This document shows positions 1-7,846 of a stretch of DNA of 64,000 nucleotides, in pieces. The position numbers and the translations under genes were made by a program. A model generated the notes under the pieces. The model did not search any database. It saw only the letters and a program-made list of their open reading frames with translations, and was not told the origin of the DNA. Numbering within the stretch: the first letter of the stretch is position 1; each line of letters starts with the position of its first letter. The DNA is from CAYLXP01 sp964387425 (GTDB lineage Bacteria > Verrucomicrobiota > Kiritimatiellia > UBA8416): contig CAYLXP010000002.1 of NCBI GenBank assembly GCA_964387425.1, forward strand, positions 44,588 through 108,587, in the 5' to 3' direction.

Positions 1-10
1 GGAAGCTCCT

Positions 11-1147
11 ATGCCCATGACCCGTCGTACCCGTTTGCATCGCACCCTCGAGGGGAAGTCAGTCGATCGGCCCGCGGTCTCATTCTACGAGCTGAACGGT
101 CTCGACGAAGACCCGGGACAGGACGATCCGTTCAACATTTTCACGCATCCCTCCTGGCTCCCCCTGATTGAACTGACGCGTGAGAAGACCGACCGCATTG
201 TGATGCGCAAGGTTTGCCATGGGGCGACCACGTCCGGCCCGATCGACCGGCTGTGTGAAAGCGAGTCCGTAATACGGGATGGAAGCCGTTTCACAACAAA
301 GCGCATTCACACCCCCAGCAGAACACTGACCACACGCACGCGGCGTGACCCGGATGTGAACACCGTCTGGACCGAAGAGCATCTGCTCAAGAATGTCGAT
401 GACCTGCAGGCCTTCCTCGACCTCCCCTCCCCTGACGACGGCGGAAATATTGACACTACCCCGGTCGTCGAGGCGGAGTCTGAGCTTGGGGATACGGGGA
501 TCGTGATGATTGACACGCCCGATCCGCTTTGCCTGGCCGCGTCGATGTTCGATATGGCCGAGTACACGATCATCGCCATGACAGAACAGGCGTTGTTTCA
601 TCAGCTTCTCGAGCGCTTCGCGTCCGAGCTGCTGCCAAGGACACAAGCCGTCGCCAAGGCGCTCCCTGGGCGTCTTTGGAGAATCTATGGTCCCGAGTAT
701 GCGTCGCCGCCCTACCTGCCCCCCGCCCTTTTCCGCGAATACGTCTGTCGCTATGTGACTCCGATAATAGAAGCCATTCATGCGCATGGCGGGTATGCCC
801 GCATTCATTCGCATGGCAACCTGGAGGCGATCCTGGATGACATCGTGTCCATGGGAACGGACGGACTCGACCCCATAGAGCCGCCTCCGCAGGGCGACGT
901 AGAGTTGGGCTACGTGCGCGAACGCTACGGAAAAGACATGGTGCTTTTCGGTAATCTCGAGATTACCGACATTGAGAATCTCCCGACGAATCAGTTCGCA
1001 GACAAAGTGAAGCGTGCCATGGAAGAAGGCATGTCTGGAGAGGGACGCGGTTTCGTCCTGTTGCCCTCCGCATGCCCCTACGGCAGGGAGCTCTCTTCCT
1101 TGACCATGAGAAACTACGAAAAGATGATTGAGATTGTGGAAGGATGA
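11..1147 (+). CDS. Uroporphyrinogen decarboxylase (URO-D) family protein
   Basis: The 378-residue product looks like a complete member of the URO-D/MtaA-like family. This fold covers haem-pathway decarboxylases but also many corrinoid-dependent methyltransferases and uncharacterised paralogues that are abundant in PVC bacteria. Visible features are the N-terminal R..R...GK.VDRP opening typical of the family and a C-terminal barrel segment (IHSHGNLEAILDD, then DPIEPPPQGD and LFGNLEI). No signal peptide is seen, so it is probably cytoplasmic. The start follows a GGAAG ribosome site a few bases upstream; a second ATG two codons later is also possible. It lies alone on the + strand and converges on the GH31 gene. 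The absence of haem genes around it argues against true haem synthesis. A methyl-transfer or aromatic/sugar role is possible but unproven. Confidence 0.8.
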   Translation: MPMTRRTRLHRTLEGKSVDRPAVSFYELNGLDEDPGQDDPFNIFTHPSWLPLIELTREKTDRIVMRKVCHGATTSGPIDRLCESESVIRDGSRFTTKRIHTPSRTLTTRTRRDPDVNTVWTEEHLLKNVDDLQAFLDLPSPDDGGNIDTTPVVEAESELGDTGIVMIDTPDPLCLAASMFDMAEYTIIAMTEQALFHQLLERFASELLPRTQAVAKALPGRLWRIYGPEYASPPYLPPALFREYVCRYVTPIIEAIHAHGGYARIHSHGNLEAILDDIVSMGTDGLDPIEPPPQGDVELGYVRERYGKDMVLFGNLEITDIENLPTNQFADKVKRAMEEGMSGEGRGFVLLPSACPYGRELSSLTMRNYEKMIEIVEG

Positions 1148-1331
1148 GAGCGAGGTAAGGGAGATCGGCTAACGATAGACAGGAATGTCCGTCCTACGTT
1201 GCGTCCCTAGAGACCTGTCATGCTGGGCTTGTCGTAGAACCTCTGGTCTCGCTATCCTGTACACGCCGAGAGAAGCTCACTTTTCCCACTCGTTGAAGCA
1301 ACAAGAAGCCACCGTTAGCACCGGAAGAACT

Positions 1332-2342
1332 ATGATGAGAAAAGCACTATACCTGCTCGCACTGTCTACTCTATGCACCATTTCAGCCCTTCATGCGGCA
1401 TCCGAGAGAAGCCTGGAATCGCTTCAGAAGATCTGGACCAGCGAAATCGCGAGAATAGATGCCGAGTATAGCAGTCGCACGAAGGCTTGGCCTACATCAT
1501 ATACCCGCGAGCTTCACGCACTTCGCACCCGGATGCAACAGTCCGGTGACTTGGACGGCTATGTTGTAGTCAACGACGAACTGGAGAGGTTCCTAAGAGG
1601 AAATAGTCTCTCCGAAGAAGACATCACGGAGAGTATTTCCGCCCTGAACGCGATACAGCAACGATATCTTAAGATCTACCAGGAACTGACGACGGAGAAG
1701 AGCGAAGACATACTGATTCTGAAGGGCCTTTACTTCAGGCATTTGAGGAGTCTCCAGGTGGAACTGACCAAGGCCGCCCGGATCCCGGACGCCATGAAGG
1801 TGCGAAGCGAGATTGAACGGATCGAGGCAAGTGACATGGTTTCTGACGCCGAGATGGCAATGCTGGACAGCTCCGAAGTGGAGGAGATTCCGGCGGCGGC
1901 GACGGAGGTCGCCGTTGTCGCACCTGCGGGTGGATCCGAAGCAATCTCGGCAGATGACCAGATTAAGGAGTGGCTGGCGCTGAGATCCCAGAGCATTGCC
2001 GCAGTCGAAGCCTTCTATGCAAGCGCAAGAACGAAGGCTGACAAGTTTACGATGCAGCAGAGCACGCGGCCATGGAACCAAGTGTCTGCCAAGTGCTATA
2101 TCCTACTGGCGCAGATCAAGCCCACTGATTCTGAGTCTGTAAAACAGACAAAGCAGGACTATACGAAGGCGGCTCAACTCTATTGGAAGGCGGGACGAAC
2201 ATTCGCAACAATGGAAAAGAAGACGGACGAGGCACGTAAGGCCAAGGAGGCCATGAAAGTGGCCAACCAAGAACTGCGCGATCAGAGAGCCCGTCTCGAA
2301 CAGGCGCTTGGGCTAAACAGTCCTGTTAAGCCCAAGAAGTAG
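1332..2342 (+). CDS. Secreted coiled-coil protein of unknown function
   Basis: I do not recognise this 336-residue protein as a named family. It begins MMRKALYLLALSTLCTISALHAA, a clear Sec signal peptide, followed by mostly charged, helix-forming sequence with heptad-like Leu/Ile/Ala spacing (for example around LESLQKIWTSEIARIDAEY and near the C-terminus EARKAKEAMKVANQELRDQ). A short Ala/Val/Glu-rich linker near the middle separates two helical halves. The start at the double ATG was chosen because the signal peptide begins there and GGAAG lies just upstream; a longer frame back to 1185 has no sensible N-terminus. Secreted proteins of this kind, with paired predicted helical modules, occur often in PVC genomes. 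A structural or envelope role is only a guess. It ends in a Lys-rich tail and converges on the GH31 gene. Confidence 0.65.
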   Translation: MMRKALYLLALSTLCTISALHAASERSLESLQKIWTSEIARIDAEYSSRTKAWPTSYTRELHALRTRMQQSGDLDGYVVVNDELERFLRGNSLSEEDITESISALNAIQQRYLKIYQELTTEKSEDILILKGLYFRHLRSLQVELTKAARIPDAMKVRSEIERIEASDMVSDAEMAMLDSSEVEEIPAAATEVAVVAPAGGSEAISADDQIKEWLALRSQSIAAVEAFYASARTKADKFTMQQSTRPWNQVSAKCYILLAQIKPTDSESVKQTKQDYTKAAQLYWKAGRTFATMEKKTDEARKAKEAMKVANQELRDQRARLEQALGLNSPVKPKK

Positions 2343-2415
2343 CCTCCGGCAGAACCGCCTCTCCTGCTGAGCATCTGGTCAACCGTCAAGGCTATGCCAA
2401 AACGCAGAACGGACT

Positions 2416-4608
2416 CTACCGAGTCATGAACGCCCATTCCTTGACCGGCCCGAACATGGCAGGGCCCTTATCGCGGGACACCTTCTCCGATCCCTGCAAA
2501 CCACTTGCCGTCTTTCCTACGGAGAGGGTGCGGATGCGGTAGGCGCCCTTTTCATAGTCGAACGTCTTGCCGTCATCCTCGTAGAGATTGAAGGTGCCGG
2601 CGGCTTTGCCATAGTGACGCACTTCGAGCGGCATGCCATAGGCCTCCCGCGTGTTGGTGATGTTCTCAGCCAGCATCGGGATCAGCGCGCCCTCTTTCAC
2701 GAAGAGCGGGATGCGCCCATCGGCCTTCACCGTGATGGTCTTGCCGTTTCCGGCCAGTTCTCCCGTGTAGAAATCGTACCAGTTCCCCGGTGGCAGCACG
2801 ACGGACCGTTTGGAATGCTGATTTTCATAGAACGGTGCCACGAGGATGGAGGGACCGAACATAAACTGGTCGGTCTTCTCGACCACCTTGGCTTCTTCGT
2901 AGGGATTGAATACGCCGTCGAGCTTGCCCTTCCGGGCCACGACCGCTTCAGCCTGGTAGCCCTGCTCGAGGATCATGGCACGAACGGGAGGAACGCCCTT
3001 CTGTTGGTATTCGGAGAAGGCCGTATAGAGATAGGGCAGCAGGCGCAGGCGCAATTGGATCACGTTGCGCACGTCGTCGGTCACCTTGTCATAGCTCCAC
3101 GGCTTCTTACCCGATGCCCATGCGTTGAGCTGAGCCAGCGGTGAGAAGCAGACCGTCTGCATGCGGTTGAGCCACTCGAGATTGCTGCCCGCCTGCCGCA
3201 CCTCCGGCGTCCAGAGAATGCCCGAGAGACTGGCGGCGGAAACGCCCGTGATGTATTGGGAATGATTGTACGAGTCGCTGTAGATCACGTAGGGATAACC
3301 AGACGCTGCGCCATTGTTGGAGCGGATCTGCCCGTAGGTGCGCTGGTTGTTTGCTCTGAACAGGTCCTTGTAGACCGCGTTCTGGATGAGTAGGCCGTAG
3401 GCCTGGCGCATCGCTTCGGCCGAGGTGCCGGACGGGAAGGTAGCGTGGTCGGGCCAGAGCCACTTGTCGTAGCCATCGACCTCATCGAGCTTGTAGCCGC
3501 TCACGCCGATGGCGAGATGCTCACGCTTGTGCTGATCCGCTAGGATCTTGCGCGCTTCGGGCAGCGTGTAGTCTGGCACGATGCCGAGCCAGACCGTGTG
3601 CGAACCCGATAGCGGATACATCGGCTTGTAGAGCTTGCCCTTCGGCGAGATGTAGGGATTTTCCCAGAGGTTCAGGCGGATCCCCTTCTTCAGCAGGTTG
3701 CCGCTGAAAGCCGCGGGGTCAGGAAAGCGCAGCTTCTGCCACTCGAAGGTGCAGGGATAGGAGTAGGTCTGCCAGCCCGGCTCCAGCCCGAGCACGTCGA
3801 TCGGGATGCCCTTCTCCTCGAACAGCTTCACCTCCTCGTTGCACTGCTCGGCATTGAACTTGGCCGGCACACGATGCCAGAAGCCAAGCCCCCACAACGG
3901 GGGAAGCGCGCCCCCACCGCAATAGAGGTTGTAGCGTGCCACGATGTCCTGCAGATCCTCGCCGGCGAAAACGAGCACCTCCATGCCGTTCCCGACAATC
4001 TGCGCCTCGACCGCATCCGAGTCCGGCATGGAAGTCCATCCGGGTTCATCGGGCTCGCGAGTGACGGGGTTACGATCAACCGGTTTTGGAAGGTTCGGGG
4101 AATCCTTGCGGTTACCGACCTGTACATAGGCTTTCAGGAAGCGGCCCGTATTGAAGAAAACGCCGTATCCTTTGCTGGAGATGTAGAATGGCACCGGCGC
4201 GTGGGTCCGACCGCCGCCCCTCGCCCAGTGGTCGACATTCAGATCCAGGACCTTCTTGGTCTTCTTGATTCCATCGAGCTGAAGACCAAACCCGAAGAGC
4301 GACTCGCTCTTCCCCGTGGGGATGCGGATCATGATGCGGTTGTCAGGCGACTTGTAGAAGGAAAGCGGGTCTCCTTTGAAGGGATAGGCCGGATCGCTCT
4401 TTGCGTTCAGGACCTCCATCTTCGGCGGCGCGGCGGCATAATCCGTGTAGCGCAGCTCACCGCTCATGTCACCAATTGAGATCCGCCAGATGCCCGGCGC
4501 CAACTTCTCGGCGTTGTCAACTTGCGTCAAATCCTCGAGGCCGGCGCAAAACGCAATCGATCCGGTCAAAATGACCGACGATAATACCCCGTATATCATC
4601 TGCTTCAT
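2416..4608 (-). CDS. Secreted GH31 family alpha-glycosidase
   Basis: The 730-residue product is a GH31 enzyme, a family of alpha-glucosidases and alpha-xylosidases that act with retention. The signal peptide MKQMIYGVLSSVILTGSIAFCAG is followed by an N-terminal beta-sandwich, the catalytic barrel (from about residue 235, LPPLWGLGFW) and a C-terminal beta domain ending near the stop. The nucleophile is the Asp in GYKLDEVDG, about residue 375. A conserved WENPYISP segment lies upstream. I chose the inner ATG because AGGAAG lies seven bases before it and the signal peptide begins there; an outer ATG at 4629 is the alternative. It is the last gene of a minus-strand group with GH29, GH95 and a sulfatase fusion. 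The alpha-xylosidase/alpha-glucosidase choice cannot be made from sequence reading alone. Confidence 0.88.
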   Translation of the reverse strand: MKQMIYGVLSSVILTGSIAFCAGLEDLTQVDNAEKLAPGIWRISIGDMSGELRYTDYAAAPPKMEVLNAKSDPAYPFKGDPLSFYKSPDNRIMIRIPTGKSESLFGFGLQLDGIKKTKKVLDLNVDHWARGGGRTHAPVPFYISSKGYGVFFNTGRFLKAYVQVGNRKDSPNLPKPVDRNPVTREPDEPGWTSMPDSDAVEAQIVGNGMEVLVFAGEDLQDIVARYNLYCGGGALPPLWGLGFWHRVPAKFNAEQCNEEVKLFEEKGIPIDVLGLEPGWQTYSYPCTFEWQKLRFPDPAAFSGNLLKKGIRLNLWENPYISPKGKLYKPMYPLSGSHTVWLGIVPDYTLPEARKILADQHKREHLAIGVSGYKLDEVDGYDKWLWPDHATFPSGTSAEAMRQAYGLLIQNAVYKDLFRANNQRTYGQIRSNNGAASGYPYVIYSDSYNHSQYITGVSAASLSGILWTPEVRQAGSNLEWLNRMQTVCFSPLAQLNAWASGKKPWSYDKVTDDVRNVIQLRLRLLPYLYTAFSEYQQKGVPPVRAMILEQGYQAEAVVARKGKLDGVFNPYEEAKVVEKTDQFMFGPSILVAPFYENQHSKRSVVLPPGNWYDFYTGELAGNGKTITVKADGRIPLFVKEGALIPMLAENITNTREAYGMPLEVRHYGKAAGTFNLYEDDGKTFDYEKGAYRIRTLSVGKTASGLQGSEKVSRDKGPAMFGPVKEWAFMTR

Positions 4609-4692
4609 TGTTTCACTTCCTTTCATCATGTTCCTATTCCGGCTCCACCAAACGCCTCATCATATATTTCACTCCGCACCCCAGTTGCCCGG

Positions 4693-5883
4693 CTATGGTG
4701 CACAAGCATCCGCTGCATCTATCATCTTGCCCAACCTAGCCAGTTCCGCGGCATCCTCGTCCCGAAACTGTCCGGTCCAGTCGGGCGCACAGGAAAGCAA
4801 CACAGCACTCGCACCGCGATCACGGGCACCTTTGATCCACTGGTGCAGATAGCTCGCAGGAAACGAACGACTCGCCACGAATCCCTTACCGTCTCCGTAG
4901 GTAAACCAGCATGCATCGCTGTAGTCCCACGCGGTCTGCTGCTTGCTACCCTCACCGCGATTCTGCGAGCAGGGCTCATACTCAAACGGCATGTAGTAGC
5001 GCTTGCCATTCACTGTTCGCCACGACTCGTGACCAGCCGCCGGCGGTGACTTCATCTCGCCATTGATCGCATCCGTCGGGAATGCCCGAAGCTTCGTCCC
5101 ATTCTGAATACCCTGGTTGAATATGACAATGCACTCTGGGTTGACGCTCTTCAATGCATCGTAAATCTCTTGCACGCTAAGCTCTGGCGTCAACCAGCCG
5201 GCGTGAGCCATATCAAGCCAGAAGTAGTCTATCTTGCCGTACTTCGTCGCCAACTCGTGAAGCTGAGCCAGGATAGTCGCCCGCGCATCGGAGTGCGGAC
5301 GCCACTTCTTGCTGCCCCAAAGGCAATAGTATATGCCGGGGGCTATACCGGCACGGCGACAGGCAGGAACATACTCGCCAACGATATCACGCCCGATCGC
5401 GGCCATGGAGTCACACTCGCTTGTCGCACTATCCCAGAGCAGGAATTCCGACGTATGCCGAACGGTCAGAACAGCATAGTCCATGCCGGCGGCATTCAGA
5501 GTCTTCATCCATTGGTCAACATCAAGCGATGCCGGACGGAAGTCCCCTACCGGATCCTTGCTGCGGCAGAACTCCGTGCCGGAATACTGGTTAGAGTTGT
5601 AGCAGAGAAAAGCACCCAGCCTTCTCGCCTTCAACGTCCTTACAAGCGGATCGTCCTCAGCTGTTGCAGGCTCATAATTCCGCGACAGGTCTATTGTGTA
5701 GCGGGCTTTCTCTTCATCTTCTACGACTACCGAGATCAGAGATGTCCCGTCCTCCTCTCGTGTCTCCTTCACCACCGGCTTTGCCTTGAGCAGGTCCGCC
5801 TCCTCGGCGGTCTTGCCCACTTGCACGCCGACCAGAATCACCATTATCGACAGTAGCGTTTTCGTTCTCATCATACGCCTCAT
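4693..5883 (-). CDS. Secreted GH29-type alpha-L-fucosidase
   Basis: The product, about 396 residues, resembles GH29 retaining alpha-L-fucosidases. After a signal peptide (MRTKTLLSIMVILVGVQVGKTA) come family hallmarks: MDYAVLTVRHTSEFLLWDS, AGIAPGIYYCLWG and the nucleophile region KIDYFWLDMAHAGW, in which the Asp of WLD is the likely nucleophile. The protein ends soon after the barrel (WIKGARDRGASAVLLSCAPDWTGQF) and lacks the usual C-terminal beta-sandwich, so it is on the short side for the family. The ATG lies two bases after the TGA of the preceding GH95 gene, consistent with translational coupling. Pairing a GH29 with a GH95 and a sulfatase suggests attack on a fucosylated, possibly sulfated glycan. 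Confidence 0.82.
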   Translation of the reverse strand: MRRMMRTKTLLSIMVILVGVQVGKTAEEADLLKAKPVVKETREEDGTSLISVVVEDEEKARYTIDLSRNYEPATAEDDPLVRTLKARRLGAFLCYNSNQYSGTEFCRSKDPVGDFRPASLDVDQWMKTLNAAGMDYAVLTVRHTSEFLLWDSATSECDSMAAIGRDIVGEYVPACRRAGIAPGIYYCLWGSKKWRPHSDARATILAQLHELATKYGKIDYFWLDMAHAGWLTPELSVQEIYDALKSVNPECIVIFNQGIQNGTKLRAFPTDAINGEMKSPPAAGHESWRTVNGKRYYMPFEYEPCSQNRGEGSKQQTAWDYSDACWFTYGDGKGFVASRSFPASYLHQWIKGARDRGASAVLLSCAPDWTGQFRDEDAAELARLGKMIDAADACAP

Positions 5884-5885
5884 GT

Positions 5886-7835
5886 TCAAAACAGGACTGT
5901 ATAGGCGTCGCCCTTCGCAGAGCTGAAGCAGATACGGTCTTTACCCTTGCTCACGGTCTTGACGACCTTGCCCTCGCTATCCTTGATCAGGCATGCCCCA
6001 ATGCCGGGACAGGTGACGCGGCATTCGCCACCGCTGCGTGAGGTAACGGACATGGATATGACCTTGCCCCTATCCCAATTCACGGAGAACACGAAGTTGC
6101 CGCGTGCGACAAGGCCGTCGAAAGACCCCGTATTCCACGCTTTGGGAAGCGCGGGGAGAATGTCGATATACTCCTCGTGGCTCTGCAGTAGCATCTCGGC
6201 GACCCCGGCCATCGTGCCGAAGTTGCCATCGATCTGGAACGGCGGGTGCAGGGTCCAGAGATTCGGAACGGTACGCTCACTGATAAAGAGTTGATAGGCT
6301 TCGAGCGCCTCTTCGCCCTGCTTGAGCCGGGCACGGCAGTTCATGCGGTGCGCCATCGCCCAGCCGGTGGTCTGGTTGCCCCGCATGTCGAGTGTCTTGC
6401 GAGCCGCGGCCATCCATTCCGGTTTGCTGGAATTGATGAGAGAGCCGGGATAGAGCGGACACAGATGCGAAATGTGCCGATGCTTCGGATCGCCAATGTC
6501 GCTGTAGGCCTGCTCTTCGCGGTATTCCTTGATCTGCCCGGAGGAGCCAATGAGGATGGGGTCGAGCTTGGTGATCTCATCCCGAATGGTATTGAGGAAG
6601 GCGTCCTTCTTGCCGAGGGCCTCGGCCATGATCAGGGTGTCGTTGTGGTTCTCCCATACGAACCCCTGGTCGAAGGTACAGCCAACCGTGATGTAGTTGC
6701 CCCGATGGTCCACGTGGCCGGGATTCTTGATCTTGTCGAGCTGTTCCTTCTTACGAACCTTCTGCTCCGGCGAGGCCGAGGGTTCCACCAGAAGCAGGTC
6801 GCCGTGGGGGACCAGCGCCTTGGAGAAGAACTTGCTCATCCCCAACATGGCCGGATAGCCGGTCTCCTCCAGGAACGCCTTGTCCTGCGTGAACAGGTAG
6901 TACTCCATCAGCAGCTTAGAGGTGAATCCGCCGGTACCCGGTCCTGAATGGCCACCACCCGCGCCGGAAATGTTGTACGAATTGGCGGAGGTGCCGATGA
7001 TCCAACCATTCTCCCCTTCCCCTTTGGCTAAGCGGTCGGGATTCCGTTTCTTGACATACTCGGTTGCATGCCACTGTGCCCTGGGCAGGTAGGCCTTGTA
7101 GTAGTTGATGTAGGCCTCAAAACACTCAGCCAGGTTGGCGCTCATCGCGCCCCAGTAGTTCATCTGCACGTTGATGTTGTGCCAGTANNNNNNNNNNNNN
7201 NNNNNNNNNNNNNNNNNNNNNNNNNNNNNNNNNNNNNNNNNNNNNNNNNNNNNNNNNNNNNNNNNNNNNNNNNNNNNNNNNNNNNNNCGCTTATCCTGCT
7301 TGTTGAGATAGGGAATCTCTGCCCGCACAGCGAAGGAGAGCGCCCCTTTGCGGCTTGCGCCAAGCTTGACGGCAATGATGTTGTCCGGATAGGACGCAAA
7401 ATGCTCACGGGTGTACGTCACCCCGTCCTTCTCGTAGGAGACATAGGCGATAGCCTCGTTGAGGTTCAGGGACCGGCGGTAGTTCTTCACATCACCAAGG
7501 TTGAAATCGAGGTAGATCTCGGCAAAGCTGCTTAGCCCGCCACCGTTGTAGATCCCCTTGTTGTGGATTGTCTTCTCGGTGATCTGGATGCGTTCCGTAT
7601 CGACCCGTCCGAAGAGATTGGCGCCCATGTAGCCATTGCCGATGCAGTAGGACCACTCTTCCCAATCCTTGTCAAAGGGGACGCCCCCCGCTTTGACGGT
7701 ATCCCAGTCGCCACCACGGTTCGGCGCCGGCTCGGGCTCCCAGATCTCGTAAACCCGTGCTGCAGCTATGCTACAGACGGACAGGCTCAGGCATGATACC
7801 AGGATTGTGCGTTTCAGTTTTCTTGATGCTCTCAT
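5886..7835 (-). CDS. Secreted GH95 alpha-L-fucosidase/galactosidase, interrupted by an assembly gap
   Basis: A signal peptide (MRASRKLKRTILVSCLSLSVCSIAAA) precedes the GH95 N-terminal beta domain (YCIGNGYMGANLFGRV) and, after the gap, the alpha/alpha-barrel catalytic domain with NVQMNYW and FQIDGNFG, which contain the Asn and Asp residues used by this inverting family. A run of 100 N removes the stretch between the beta domain and the barrel. Family members are usually about 750 residues or longer, so more sequence than the 33 codons shown is probably missing, and the apparently open frame across the N run is fortuitous. A good ribosome site (AAGGAG) lies between the stop of the upstream sulfatase fusion and this ATG. 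It is followed with a two-base gap by the GH29 gene. GH95 enzymes act on alpha-1,2-fucosides or alpha-L-galactosides. Confidence 0.85.
   Translation of the reverse strand: MRASRKLKRTILVSCLSLSVCSIAAARVYEIWEPEPAPNRGGDWDTVKAGGVPFDKDWEEWSYCIGNGYMGANLFGRVDTERIQITEKTIHNKGIYNGGGLSSFAEIYLDFNLGDVKNYRRSLNLNEAIAYVSYEKDGVTYTREHFASYPDNIIAVKLGASRKGALSFAVRAEIPYLNKQDKXXXXXXXXXXXXXXXXXXXXXXXXXXXXXXXXXXYWHNINVQMNYWGAMSANLAECFEAYINYYKAYLPRAQWHATEYVKKRNPDRLAKGEGENGWIIGTSANSYNISGAGGGHSGPGTGGFTSKLLMEYYLFTQDKAFLEETGYPAMLGMSKFFSKALVPHGDLLLVEPSASPEQKVRKKEQLDKIKNPGHVDHRGNYITVGCTFDQGFVWENHNDTLIMAEALGKKDAFLNTIRDEITKLDPILIGSSGQIKEYREEQAYSDIGDPKHRHISHLCPLYPGSLINSSKPEWMAAARKTLDMRGNQTTGWAMAHRMNCRARLKQGEEALEAYQLFISERTVPNLWTLHPPFQIDGNFGTMAGVAEMLLQSHEEYIDILPALPKAWNTGSFDGLVARGNFVFSVNWDRGKVISMSVTSRSGGECRVTCPGIGACLIKDSEGKVVKTVSKGKDRICFSSAKGDAYTVLF
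7188..7287. other. Assembly gap (100 N) inside the GH95 gene
   Basis: Exactly 100 N, the conventional scaffold placeholder for a gap of unknown length. It falls within the GH95 coding region, so residues between the N-terminal beta domain and the catalytic barrel are missing. Confidence 0.98.
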
Positions 7836-7846
7836 GCCTCTTCTCC

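Noticed and set aside
80..814. Long open frame on the minus strand opposite the first URO-D-like gene
   Set aside because: It lies fully opposite a clear family member and has no recognisable domain or ribosome site.
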